Source: Lachnospiraceae bacterium
Lineage (GTDB): Bacteria; Bacillota; Clostridia; Lachnospirales; Lachnospiraceae
Assembly: GCA_017438775.1 (NCBI GenBank)
Contig: JAFRUR010000046.1
Coordinates: forward strand, 1 to 33,160
DNA: 33,160 nt
Direction: 5' to 3'
Shown here: one piece after another, positions 7,521-16,191 of the stretch
Layout of the letters: each line of letters begins with the position of its first letter
Numbering within the stretch: position 1 is the first letter of the stretch
The notes under the pieces: generated by a model
Databases searched by the model: none
What the model saw: the letters and a program-made list of their open reading frames with translations, nothing else
Told to the model about the DNA's origin: nothing
Made by a program: the position numbers and the translations under genes

Positions 7521-8957
7521 TCAGTTCACCGGCAGCGTCTCGCCCCGCAGCAGGGCCGCGAAACCGCCCGTGAGCTTCTCTTCCATCAGTCCGACTTCCA
7601 GTTTGTTGGCCAGCAGGCGCGGCTGGCCGTTCACGGCGAGAACATAATAGTTCTGGTCGTACGGGACGAACTGCAGGCTCACGGTGTCGAAATATGTCTT
7701 GTTCTTGAGATCGAGATCGATCTGCATCTCCACCTTGTCCGGACTCAGCATGTCCGCCGAAAACGCCGCGTCCAGCGGGAAGAGCTTTTCTCCCTTCGGA
7801 TCCGCAAAGTTGATGTAGAGCATCGTGAAGTCGTAGGTGTCCACCGCGGTGCCGTCAATCGCAAAGCGGTACGGGCTTCCGCCGGAGATGACCTCGATAT
7901 CGGTGCTCTCGATCACGTCGATATGCCACGCCTGATCCTTCACGCGCACGTCCAGGCCGTTCAGCGAGGAGACGCCGACGTAGCCCGTGTTGAGGGCACA
8001 GAGTCCCTCCGCGGTGACGTACTGCAGGTTGACCACAGAGGTGAACTCCGTCGTGTAGATATACCGGGATCCGGTCTCCCACACATAGCGGAGAAGGCCG
8101 CTCTCGTCCTCGTTCCCGATGCAGATCTCATGCGTGCCGGCCGTGTCCGCAAAGCGCACGGTCATCTCCGGACTGTCAAGGCCGTACTTTGCCAGTTCTT
8201 CCTGCGATGCCGTGACACTGACGCAGCCGTGAGGCTTCATCCCCGCAAGGACGCCCAGGACTTCGCTCATTTTGTCCTGGTTCGCGGGCACTTCGCCGCG
8301 GTCCTTCAGGGTCAGGAAGTACTTGAATTCTCCGGAGTGATCCGACTCCGGACGACCGTCGGGAGCGCAGGTCACGGAGATGTCCTCCTGCCCTTCCCGA
8401 AGGATCTCGAAGTGTTTCAGCGCGGCCGCATCGATGGCCGGCAGGCCGGGCACCGCGATCAGATCCAGCAGGTCCTGATCGAAGGCGGTGCGCAGATGCG
8501 TTGCGGACAGGTACACGGGCCCGTCTTCCTGCGTGCGGAAGTAAGTCTCCCCGGTCACGGGATTCTCCTGACCGACGATCAGAGAGACCGTCTTCTCTCC
8601 CGCCGCGGCCGAAACGCGGAGCGGCTCGGAGAAGAATCTTGCCGCCTCCGTGCCCGAGACGTCCACGGGGCGTCCCAGGGTGAGGCCGGCGATCACGTCG
8701 CAGATCGTGTTCAGTTTCGTATTGTCGACGGCGAGGGAACTGTCCGCGGGGAGGCCCCAGCCGCTGCCGCTTCTGACGAAGGACGCCCCTCCGACCTCGA
8801 CGCGGTCAATGTCTCCTGCCGCGGCGTCAAAGGCTCGTACCGCGGGAGAAACTGCGGCCCCCGCGTCCGCGAATCGGATCCTGATGCCAGCCCAGGCGCC
8901 GACCGACAGGAGGAAAATCAGGCCGAGAACGGCCAGCGTGCGAATCTGCTTTTTCAT
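7521..8957 (-). CDS. DUF4340 domain protein of a Gld-like ABC system
   Basis: This 478-residue protein has an N-terminal membrane anchor (LAVLGLIFLLSVGAWAGI, about residues 8-25) and an extracytoplasmic region made of repeated beta-rich units. Features such as ALKHFEI, ELAKYGLDSPEMTVRF and DLLDLIAVPGL fit DUF4340, a family that accompanies GldG-type proteins. It overlaps the GldG-like gene by 4 bp (ATGA), so the two are translationally coupled, and it ends the four-gene operon. In Bacteroidetes the related GldA/F/G genes are linked to gliding. Bacillota with this cluster are not gliders, and the transported substrate is unknown. The family call is from pattern recognition of the repeated motifs and of the operon. 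Confidence 0.8.
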   Translation of the reverse strand: MKKQIRTLAVLGLIFLLSVGAWAGIRIRFADAGAAVSPAVRAFDAAAGDIDRVEVGGASFVRSGSGWGLPADSSLAVDNTKLNTICDVIAGLTLGRPVDVSGTEAARFFSEPLRVSAAAGEKTVSLIVGQENPVTGETYFRTQEDGPVYLSATHLRTAFDQDLLDLIAVPGLPAIDAAALKHFEILREGQEDISVTCAPDGRPESDHSGEFKYFLTLKDRGEVPANQDKMSEVLGVLAGMKPHGCVSVTASQEELAKYGLDSPEMTVRFADTAGTHEICIGNEDESGLLRYVWETGSRYIYTTEFTSVVNLQYVTAEGLCALNTGYVGVSSLNGLDVRVKDQAWHIDVIESTDIEVISGGSPYRFAIDGTAVDTYDFTMLYINFADPKGEKLFPLDAAFSADMLSPDKVEMQIDLDLKNKTYFDTVSLQFVPYDQNYYVLAVNGQPRLLANKLEVGLMEEKLTGGFAALLRGETLPVN

Positions 8958-10369
8958 CTCTTCCTCCTCCAGTACCAGACGGCCAGACCGCCCACGACAA
9001 ACAGTGCGGGAATCACCAGAATCCAGAGGATGAACAGCAGGCGCGCGTCGGACGCAGGAATGGTGTTGAGTTCCGCGTCGGTCACCTTGCCGGGGATGCT
9101 GATGCTGCCGGAACGGCCCGCCAGCGAGATCACAGCGCCCTCAAAGAGTTCCGCATTCGCGACGTTGTAGCTGCCGGTGACGCCCTCGTCCAGCAGGAAG
9201 CCGCTCGAGAAGACCATGAGCCCTGTCGTGCGCTCGCTGATCCGCTCCGTGACGGCCAGACCCACGTCAAACGGGCCGGGCGTATCGCCGGGCTGCTTCT
9301 CCACGGTCTCGACCATGCCGCCCACCGGGACCTTGGCGTAGGAAGACGCCGTGGTCTTCAGCAGCGAGGTGTAGGTCACGCTGGTGCGGGGCGCTGCCGT
9401 CTTCATGCCGACCGCGTAGTTCAGCATGACGATGGGACGCGAGGAAGAAAGCTGCGAAATGATCGGGTGCGACCCAAGGTCGGGAAGCAGCGAATACGGC
9501 GCCCCGTAGAAGTGGGACGCATCGCCCTCCAGCACCAGGCCGGGCTCCAGAGCGATGCCGTACTCCGCGAGGATGCTGCCGAACTGCGGCATGTCCCGCT
9601 CCACATAGGAAGCGACGATCACGGCCTTTCCGCCCTCATGCAGATAGCGGATGATCTCCTGCGCTTCCTCCGCGGCCAGATCCTTCTGGGGCGCGTAGAT
9701 CACGACGGCAGCGGCATCGCCGGGAACGGCTTTGTCGGTCAGCAGGTTCAGGTCCTTGAGTTCCAGGTTCTGGCTCTCCAGCACGGTGCGCACGGCCTGC
9801 GGCAGGGACATCTCCTCGTGGCCGGTCAGCAGATACACCGTGGGAAGGGTCTCCAGGGTCACGAAGTCGATGGCCGAGGTCAGCTGCTGTTCGCCCTGGA
9901 AGCGGGTCGAATACTGATTCGTGTTCTGGTCGACAGCCGTGACGTTGATCGTATCCGGCGCGACGTAGCGGCTCCGGGACCCGCTCTTGACGATGATTCC
10001 TCCGGACGCGGCGCTGTCATAGCCCGCCTGCGAGGCGTACGTGGGGTTGCGTGCCGGATCCACGTAATCGACGTCAATGTGCGTAGAGGCCTCCGCATAG
10101 CGCTCCAGGACGCTCACGAGGGTGCGGTCCGCATCCTCTTTCTGGCTCAGAACCGCGACGCTGACGTCGCTTTTCAGGCCGGACAGAAGGTCCAGCGTCC
10201 GGCTGCTCAGGGAATACAGGGAATTGCCGCTCATGTCGCGGCGGATCATGCTCTCCGGCAGGGCGCCCACCGCGGCGTTTACCGCGATCAGGATGCCCAG
10301 GACCAGGAAGAGGACCAGGACGCCGTACACGCCCTCGGGAATGCGTCTGCTGTTCTGCTTCTTATCCAT
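8954..10369 (-). CDS. GldG-like ABC transport auxiliary protein
   Basis: This roughly 471-residue protein has an N-terminal transmembrane helix (VYGVLVLFLVLGILIAVNAAV), a large extracytoplasmic domain, and a C-terminal helix (LLFILWILVIPALFVVGGLAVWYWRRKR). The pattern YSLSSRTLDLLSGLKSDVSVAVL, the RYAEASTHIDVDYVDPARNP block, VYLLTGHEE and VIYAPQKDLAAEEAQEIIRYLHEGGKAVIV is characteristic of the GldG/IFT52-like extracytoplasmic family. I chose the ATG at 10369, with GGAGG 8 bases upstream, over the GTG at 10378, which overlaps that ribosome site. It lies 15 bp after the permease and overlaps the DUF4340 gene. It probably forms the outer part of the transporter; the substrate is unknown. Confidence 0.87.
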   Translation of the reverse strand: MDKKQNSRRIPEGVYGVLVLFLVLGILIAVNAAVGALPESMIRRDMSGNSLYSLSSRTLDLLSGLKSDVSVAVLSQKEDADRTLVSVLERYAEASTHIDVDYVDPARNPTYASQAGYDSAASGGIIVKSGSRSRYVAPDTINVTAVDQNTNQYSTRFQGEQQLTSAIDFVTLETLPTVYLLTGHEEMSLPQAVRTVLESQNLELKDLNLLTDKAVPGDAAAVVIYAPQKDLAAEEAQEIIRYLHEGGKAVIVASYVERDMPQFGSILAEYGIALEPGLVLEGDASHFYGAPYSLLPDLGSHPIISQLSSSRPIVMLNYAVGMKTAAPRTSVTYTSLLKTTASSYAKVPVGGMVETVEKQPGDTPGPFDVGLAVTERISERTTGLMVFSSGFLLDEGVTGSYNVANAELFEGAVISLAGRSGSISIPGKVTDAELNTIPASDARLLFILWILVIPALFVVGGLAVWYWRRKR

Positions 10370-10384
10370 GGCGCTCACCTCCCC

Positions 10385-11248
10385 TTATGCCCAGCTCCGG
10401 CGCCGCAGCACCAGAACCGTCAGGAGCGTGAAGAAGACGCTCACGGACACGTACAGGACCACCGCGCTCCAGTCAAACAGACGGAACACGAAGCCCGAGA
10501 ACGGATAGATCAGGGAGAGGCCCGCCAGCATGCGCGGGAAGGCATCCTCCAGCATCCCGGGGGCGCGAAGGTACACGCCGAGGACCGCAATGCAGCCGAG
10601 GATTCCCACGATGAAGCCGGTGTAGGCGCTCTTCGTGAAGGCGAAGACAGCCAGACCGAGCACGACCGAGGCGGCGCCGAACGCCACCAGGGACTCCAGC
10701 GCGGAACTGCCGATGAAGCCGCTGATGTCGCGGATGTAGTAGATCACGAAAAACACGCCGATGCTGGTCACGGCGGCCACGATCTGGTTCTCCGTCAGGG
10801 CGGACAGGAACATGCCGATCGAGATGTAGGCGGCGCCCAGCAGGAAGAAGGCGAGGATACACGCATAGTCGCTCGCAAGACCCGAGGAACCGTAGGCCTT
10901 GATGATCAGCGGACAGACGCAGCAGATCGCGCAGACGATGGCCATCACCGTGAGCATGGCCAGGTACTTGCCGAGAACGATGGCCGCGGGCGAAGCCGGC
11001 GACGTCAGAAGCAGCTGGTCCGTGCGGTTCTTCTGCTCCTCCGAAAAGCTCCGCATGGTCAGGATCGGCACGCTCAGCATGAAGATGAAGCTGACGCCGT
11101 ACAGCGCATAGCCGAAGTTGGGCACGCCGCTGACCACGTTGTAAACGATAAAGTAGATGCCCACGAAGAGCATGATGAAGGCGATAAATACCGGGCCCGT
11201 GACCGAGGTGAAGTAAGAGCGCAGTTCGCGCTGATATACGGCTGTCAT
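10385..11248 (-). CDS. ABC-2 type permease, GldF-like
   Basis: This 287-residue integral membrane protein begins MTAVYQRELRSYFTSVTGPVFIAFIMLF, the typical start of ABC-2 permeases of the GldF/NosY group. It has six predicted helices and the cytoplasmic coupling segment MRSFSEEQKNRTDQLLLTSP between helices 2 and 3. The start overlaps the ATPase stop by 4 bp (ATGA), so it is coupled to its ATPase partner. It is followed by the GldG-like and DUF4340 genes. Together these four products would form one transporter or membrane-remodelling machine. The family assignment is firm; the cargo is unknown. Confidence 0.9.
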   Translation of the reverse strand: MTAVYQRELRSYFTSVTGPVFIAFIMLFVGIYFIVYNVVSGVPNFGYALYGVSFIFMLSVPILTMRSFSEEQKNRTDQLLLTSPASPAAIVLGKYLAMLTVMAIVCAICCVCPLIIKAYGSSGLASDYACILAFFLLGAAYISIGMFLSALTENQIVAAVTSIGVFFVIYYIRDISGFIGSSALESLVAFGAASVVLGLAVFAFTKSAYTGFIVGILGCIAVLGVYLRAPGMLEDAFPRMLAGLSLIYPFSGFVFRLFDWSAVVLYVSVSVFFTLLTVLVLRRRSWA

Positions 11249-12396
11249 TCCTGCGTTCCCTCCTCTCCGGCTGTTTCCGCGGCTGCGCCCGGCGCGCCCT
11301 CCTCGGGCCCCGCCTCCGCGTCTTCCGCGGCCGTCATGCCCGCCTCCGGTGCGGCAGCCTGAGCCGCCGCGCCTTCGCCGGCAGAAGCGGCCGGCGCTTC
11401 TTTCCCATCCGCCGCGGCCTTCGGCGTATTCTCTGCGGACGCCTTTTCCTGCGCCGCCTCGTCCTCCTCGGCCTGCGTCGTCAGTTCCAGGAAGACGTCC
11501 TCGAGGGACTTGCGTCTGGCCTCGAGCGAAAGGATCGGCATCCTCTGCTCCGCCATCGCGTAGAACAGCCTTCGGCGGATATCGGCGCCGGGATCCAGCA
11601 AAAGATCCGCCGTGACGATGTCGTTCACGCCGGAGAACGTGACCTCGCGCACCTCCGGGAAGGCGCGCAGCACGGCTCGGATGCGCTCCTCGCTCCCCTC
11701 TGCGGTAAAGCGAAGGAGGTTGTCGCCGGCCAGGCGCGACTCAAGGGCATCGATGGCGTCCGCGGCCACAAGCTTTCCGCGGTTGATGATCCAGACGTAG
11801 TCGCAGACCGCGCTGATCTCCTGCATGATGTGCGAACTCAGGATGACCGTGTGTTCGCGCGCGAGTTCGCGGATGGTCTCGCGCATCTCGATGATCTGCT
11901 TCGGATCCAGGCCGACGGTCGGCTCATCCAGAATGACGATCTCGGGATCGGCCACCACCGCCTGTGCAAGGCCGACGCGCTGTTTGTAGCCCTTGGAGAG
12001 GTTGCGGATCAGACGCCCGCGCACCTGCGACAGGCGCGCCATCTCCACGGCGCGGTCGATCCTCTCTTTGCGGCTGCCGCGCGGCACTTTCTTGAGTCTC
12101 GCCGCAAAGGCGAGGTATTCGTCCACCGTCATGTCCGGGTAGACCGGAGGAATCTCCGGAAGGTAGCCGATAAAGGCCTTCGCGGCCTCCGGGTCCTCCG
12201 TCATGCTGATGCCGTTCACCAGGACCTCGCCCTCCGTGGGCGCGAGATACCCGGTCATCATATTCATGGTTGTGGATTTCCCGGCGCCGTTCGGCCCCAG
12301 GAATCCGTAAATGCGCCCGGGCTCGGCCCGGAAGCTCAGGTGGTCGACCGCCAGCCGGCCGCCGTATTTTTTGGTGAGTCCCTTTACTTCGATCAA
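11245..12396 (-). CDS. ABC transporter ATPase, GldA/CcmA-like, with long Ala/Glu tail
   Basis: The first 300 or so residues are a complete ABC-2 ATPase of the GldA/NatA/CcmA group. They include Walker A GPNGAGKST, a Q-loop near IGYLPEIPPVYPDMTV, signature LSKGYKQR, Walker B IVILDEPTVGLDP and H-loop LSSHIM. I chose a TTG start at 12396 (protein LIEVKGLTKKYG) because an AGGAAGAGG ribosome site lies upstream and the sequence before it does not resemble the family. The last 75-85 residues, from about residue 305, are an Ala/Glu/Pro-rich low-complexity tail that is absent from typical members and looks disordered. It is the first gene of the operon. I see no convincing promoter in the 134 bp between it and the preceding terminator. 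Confidence 0.92.
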   Translation of the reverse strand: MIEVKGLTKKYGGRLAVDHLSFRAEPGRIYGFLGPNGAGKSTTMNMMTGYLAPTEGEVLVNGISMTEDPEAAKAFIGYLPEIPPVYPDMTVDEYLAFAARLKKVPRGSRKERIDRAVEMARLSQVRGRLIRNLSKGYKQRVGLAQAVVADPEIVILDEPTVGLDPKQIIEMRETIRELAREHTVILSSHIMQEISAVCDYVWIINRGKLVAADAIDALESRLAGDNLLRFTAEGSEERIRAVLRAFPEVREVTFSGVNDIVTADLLLDPGADIRRRLFYAMAEQRMPILSLEARRKSLEDVFLELTTQAEEDEAAQEKASAENTPKAAADGKEAPAASAGEGAAAQAAAPEAGMTAAEDAEAGPEEGAPGAAAETAGEEGTQE

Positions 12397-12530
12397 GGTC
12401 CCGTCCTCTTCCTTTCCCGCACCGGCCCGAAATCCGCGCGGTCCGCATGAAAACCAAACGCCGTGCCGCGGCACATCTCCCGCGGCAGGAAGTTCTCTTC
12501 CGCCAAACTCTTTATCAGATATTCAGGCGC

Positions 12531-12573
12531 CAAAAAACCTCCGCATATCATCGTATTCGACAATTGCGGAGGT
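12531..12573 (-). terminator. Terminator of the nadE-addB-addA operon
   Basis: ACCTCCGCA (12537-12545) and TGCGGAGGT (12565-12573) form a 9-bp stem with a long 19-base loop. On the minus strand it is followed directly by TTTTTTGG. It begins 37 bp after the addA stop. The rest of the 213-bp gap to the next start codon (12397-12609) shows only a GC-rich inverted repeat near 12470-12490 and no clear promoter. Confidence 0.75.
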
Positions 12574-12609
12574 CCTGCGAAAAAATTGTGAAGAATTTGT
12601 GTTCTGTAT

Positions 12610-15600
12610 TTATTCGTCCATGTTCAGGGCCTCGCCCAGGGACAGGGCAAACAGATAGCACTCTCTGACGGGCTTTTCCGCGAGCCGGGCAAGAGCCGCC
12701 CGGTACAGTTCCATCTGGCGCATGTGGCGGCGCCTGAGTTCTTCCCTGCCACCCGCGGGAAGCCGGTCGGTCTTATAGTCGATAAGGACAAGACCGTCCT
12801 CTTCCTCCAGCCACGCGTCAATGGTTCCCTGCAGCAGGACGGTCTCATCTTCGGACCCGCCCGGAAGCACGGCGGACTGCGGGAAGCCGATCATGAACTG
12901 GCCCTCGCGCCGGAGACGCCCGTCCAGGGCGGCGGCGCGGACGCGCCCGCCCAGAGAGGAATGCAGAAAGCCTGTGATCATCTTCTGCACGGTCTCCGTG
13001 TCCAGATCGCGGCGGATGCGCGCGGCGATGTCTTCGATCTGGGCCGCGATCTCCGCATCGTCCGTGCCGCGGGCGTAGTCCCAGAGCTCCAGCACCTTGT
13101 GCACGTCCGTGCCGCGCTGGGCTGCGCCGGGTCCGGTCTCTCCGCGCAGGAACGCGGGCAGCGACGGCGCCTGCGGCGCCTCCTCCGTCTCCGGAGCCAG
13201 GTTTCCGGCAGGCGTCTCATCCTCACCGAACTCCGCCTCCCAGCGTCGTTTCGCCTCCGAGACGCTCACCTTTCCGGGGAGCGGCGGCAGTGCCGGATAG
13301 GCATAGTCAAACGCCTGCGTGAGCCCGTCCAGGATTTCCTGCGGCGCCTCAAAGCGCTGCTTCAGGCGCGCCGCGGCCGCAGCCACGCTGCGCGGATGGT
13401 TTTCCGCGCCCTCTTCCTCATCTTCTCCGCGCAGAACGCGCACGGAAAGGTGCGAGCCGGAGGCCTCCATCCCCATGAGGACGAAATCGAGCAGCGTCTT
13501 CGCGTTCAGCAGATCCGTCATGGTGCGCGGCAGGGGGCCGGCAGCGGACTTCCCAACGGACAGACAGACCGTCTCCGGATCCTTCACGGAGCCCACGAGG
13601 TACATTTTGTCCTTGGCGCGGGTCAGCGCCACGTAAAGGAGACGAAGTTCCTCTCCGACCATGTCCTGCGTGAGCGCGTCCGCGATCACGGCGCGGCAGG
13701 CCGTCTTCTCCCTCGAGCGTCTGACCGGGTCGAGGATGTCGCCGCCGATGCCGAGCTCCGCGTGCGGGATCACGGCAGCCTTCGAATCCATCGTATTGAA
13801 CTTCTTGTCCAGATCCACCCCGAAAACGACCGGGAACTGCAGGCCCTTCGAGGCGTGGATCGACATGACGCGCACTTCGTTGCCCGCCTCTTCCGCCGGC
13901 TGGCCCTCCGCGTAGTCCACGGAGTATTTCTGCAGCCTGTCGATGTAGCGCAGGAACTGGTAAAGCCCGTGATAACTGGTGCGGGAGAAGTCCACGGCGC
14001 GGGTGATCAGCATATCCAGGTTGGCCCGCCTCACGGCGCCGCCCGGCATCACCGCCGCGGCGTCGTACAGCCCGGTCACAGCAAGCACGCGCTCAAGGAC
14101 CTCGTACACGGGCGCGGTCTCGGACAGGGCGCGCAGGGCGTCAAACTCCTCAAGGAAACGGCCGCATCTGCCGTCGCCTGTCTCCCGCGCGCGGTAAACG
14201 AGCGCGTGATACAGATCCGGCGAGGCCGGGGAACCCGGCACTTTGCGGTAGTCCGCCACGAGATTCGCAAGATCCTCCGCGGAAAATCCCACATGGGTGC
14301 TGTGCAGCACGGCGGCCATGGCCGCATCGTCCAGCGGGTTCTCCACAGCGGCCAGCCACGCCAGCGCGACACGCACTTCCCAGGCGGAAAAGTAGCCGGT
14401 CTTGGTCTGGGCCCGCGCCGGAACCCCGTCGCGCAGCAGGACCTCCACGGCTTCCTCGGCCTTGCCTTTGGTCGCGCGCATCAGGAGGACGATGTCGCCG
14501 TAGCGGACGGGTCTCTCCCCGTCATCCCCGCGCACGACGAGACCGCTTTTCACCAGCCGTTTGATCTCTTCCGAGACCTGCAGAAGGTGAGGAATCCGCA
14601 TGCCGGCGTCCTTCTCCTCCTCCGCATCCGCGAGCAGGAGCTCCGTGCGGTAGGCGGGGTCGATGACAGGAGGTTCCTCGCCCAGGTCGAAGGCGGCGTC
14701 CTCATCGTAGTCGATGCCGCCCAGGGTGCGCACCATCACCTGCGTGAAGAGGTGGTTCACGTAGGACAGAATCTCCGGCCGGCTGCGGTAGTTTTTGTGC
14801 AGATCGATCTTCTGGTGCGGGCTGTCCTCCTTCGTGAAGGTGTCCACCTTCTCCATGAACAGCTCCGGCCGCGCCTGGCGGAACTTGTAGATGCTCTGCT
14901 TGACGTCGCCCACCATGAACAGGTCGGGGCGGCCGTCCTCCTCGGTGCTGACCGCGCGCAGCAGGGTGTCCTGCAACTGCGTCACATCCTGATATTCGTC
15001 GACCATCACCTCACGGTAGCGGCCGGCGATCATACGGGCACGCTCCGTGCGCACGGCTCCGTCCGCGGTGTCGTCGCAGAGGACCTGAAGCGCCAGATGC
15101 TCGATGTCGTTGAAGTCCACGACGGCCTTCTCGCGCTTTGCGGCCGCAAGGCGGTCTCCGTACTCCTCCGCGAGAGACAGGAGGGCCTGCATCGGACCGG
15201 CCAGCATGATTCTCTCATGCTCCGCGCGCTCACGCGTGAGGGAACCGTATCTTTCCGAAATGCCGTTCAGGGCTTTTTTGATCTTGTCCCTGCGGTCCTT
15301 GACGGCCGCGCGCAGGGCGGGATCTTCAGTCTTTCCCTTCGCGCTCGTCAGGCGCTCCGCCTCGTAGTTTCCGATCACCTGCAGAGTCGCAAAGAAATCC
15401 TCCTTTGCCAGCGCACTGCTCACCTGGTCAAGGTCCGACAGCACCGCAGGCAGATACTTCACCGGGCCGACGGCAATGCCGTCTTCCTGCGCATTGCAGA
15501 TCTCTGCCATTCTCTCCAGCGAGTGTTTCAGGCTGTAAAGGCGGTCCGTCAGGTTGTCCTGAAGCCAGGAAAGCCAGGCCGGCGTGCCCTCCGCGTCAAA

Positions 15601-16191
15601 GGAGGCGCAATAGGCGCCGTACCAGCGGTGCGGCCAGGCGTGGCTCGAGGCGAAATCGTGCAGGCGGGTCAGAATCTTCCTCAGGTCCTCGTCCCGGCGC
15701 GGCGCATAGCGCTCCACCAGGCCGTAAAACCCGGGGGAGCCCTCCGCGTACTTTTCCTCAAACAGGGCGTCCAGGACGTCCTCCGAGAGAAGCTTGAGTT
15801 CACCTTCGTCGGCGATGCGGAAGGCCGGGTCGATGTCCAGGACTTCCGTGTTCTCCTCCACCACACGCAGACAGAAGCTGTCGATCGTGGTGACATCGGC
15901 GCAGCCGAGAAGCACGAGCTGACGCTGCGCGCGCTCATTCCCCGGGTCTTTCTTCAGCAGGTCTGTCAGCGCCTCCCGCAGGTCCTCCTTCATCTTGGCG
16001 GCCGCGGAACGCGTGAACGTGACGATCAGGATCTGGTCCAGATCCACCGGGTCCTCCGGCGAAAACAGCATGCGCATGATGCGCCCGATCAGGACCGTCG
16101 TCTTGCCGCTGCCGGCCGCGGCCGACACCAGGAGGCTCCGTCCGGTCAGACCGATCGCAGCCAGCTGTTCTCTGCTCCAGCTCAGTTCCAT
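12610..16191 (-). CDS. addA: ATP-dependent helicase/nuclease subunit AddA
   Basis: AddA is the UvrD-like 3'-5' helicase and nuclease subunit of AddAB, the Bacillota counterpart of RecBCD that processes DNA double-strand ends for RecA. The 1193-residue protein, normal in length, has Walker A AAAGSGKT (about residue 25), motif II VMVDEYQDVTQLQDTLL, motif III MVGDVKQSIYKFRQARPELF, motif V VRVMSIHASKGLQFPVVFG and motif VI ELRLLYVALTRAKDK. Its C-terminal RecB-type nuclease domain carries GTIDAWLEEEDGLVLIDYKTDR, with the catalytic Asp and Lys. I prefer the ATG at 16191 to the adjoining GTG at 16194, because AAGGAGGAG then has normal spacing. Its start overlaps the addB stop (TGATG), coupling the two subunits. 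Confidence 0.96.
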   Translation of the reverse strand: MELSWSREQLAAIGLTGRSLLVSAAAGSGKTTVLIGRIMRMLFSPEDPVDLDQILIVTFTRSAAAKMKEDLREALTDLLKKDPGNERAQRQLVLLGCADVTTIDSFCLRVVEENTEVLDIDPAFRIADEGELKLLSEDVLDALFEEKYAEGSPGFYGLVERYAPRRDEDLRKILTRLHDFASSHAWPHRWYGAYCASFDAEGTPAWLSWLQDNLTDRLYSLKHSLERMAEICNAQEDGIAVGPVKYLPAVLSDLDQVSSALAKEDFFATLQVIGNYEAERLTSAKGKTEDPALRAAVKDRRDKIKKALNGISERYGSLTRERAEHERIMLAGPMQALLSLAEEYGDRLAAAKREKAVVDFNDIEHLALQVLCDDTADGAVRTERARMIAGRYREVMVDEYQDVTQLQDTLLRAVSTEEDGRPDLFMVGDVKQSIYKFRQARPELFMEKVDTFTKEDSPHQKIDLHKNYRSRPEILSYVNHLFTQVMVRTLGGIDYDEDAAFDLGEEPPVIDPAYRTELLLADAEEEKDAGMRIPHLLQVSEEIKRLVKSGLVVRGDDGERPVRYGDIVLLMRATKGKAEEAVEVLLRDGVPARAQTKTGYFSAWEVRVALAWLAAVENPLDDAAMAAVLHSTHVGFSAEDLANLVADYRKVPGSPASPDLYHALVYRARETGDGRCGRFLEEFDALRALSETAPVYEVLERVLAVTGLYDAAAVMPGGAVRRANLDMLITRAVDFSRTSYHGLYQFLRYIDRLQKYSVDYAEGQPAEEAGNEVRVMSIHASKGLQFPVVFGVDLDKKFNTMDSKAAVIPHAELGIGGDILDPVRRSREKTACRAVIADALTQDMVGEELRLLYVALTRAKDKMYLVGSVKDPETVCLSVGKSAAGPLPRTMTDLLNAKTLLDFVLMGMEASGSHLSVRVLRGEDEEEGAENHPRSVAAAAARLKQRFEAPQEILDGLTQAFDYAYPALPPLPGKVSVSEAKRRWEAEFGEDETPAGNLAPETEEAPQAPSLPAFLRGETGPGAAQRGTDVHKVLELWDYARGTDDAEIAAQIEDIAARIRRDLDTETVQKMITGFLHSSLGGRVRAAALDGRLRREGQFMIGFPQSAVLPGGSEDETVLLQGTIDAWLEEEDGLVLIDYKTDRLPAGGREELRRRHMRQMELYRAALARLAEKPVRECYLFALSLGEALNMDE

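Noticed and set aside
9467..11362. A 631-codon plus-strand frame opposite the GldG/GldF-like genes
   Set aside because: It is a shadow frame crossing a real gene boundary on the other strand, with no plausible domain.
12430..12530. A promoter for the GldA-like operon
   Set aside because: Candidate -10-like sequences lack a -35 partner, so I did not list one.
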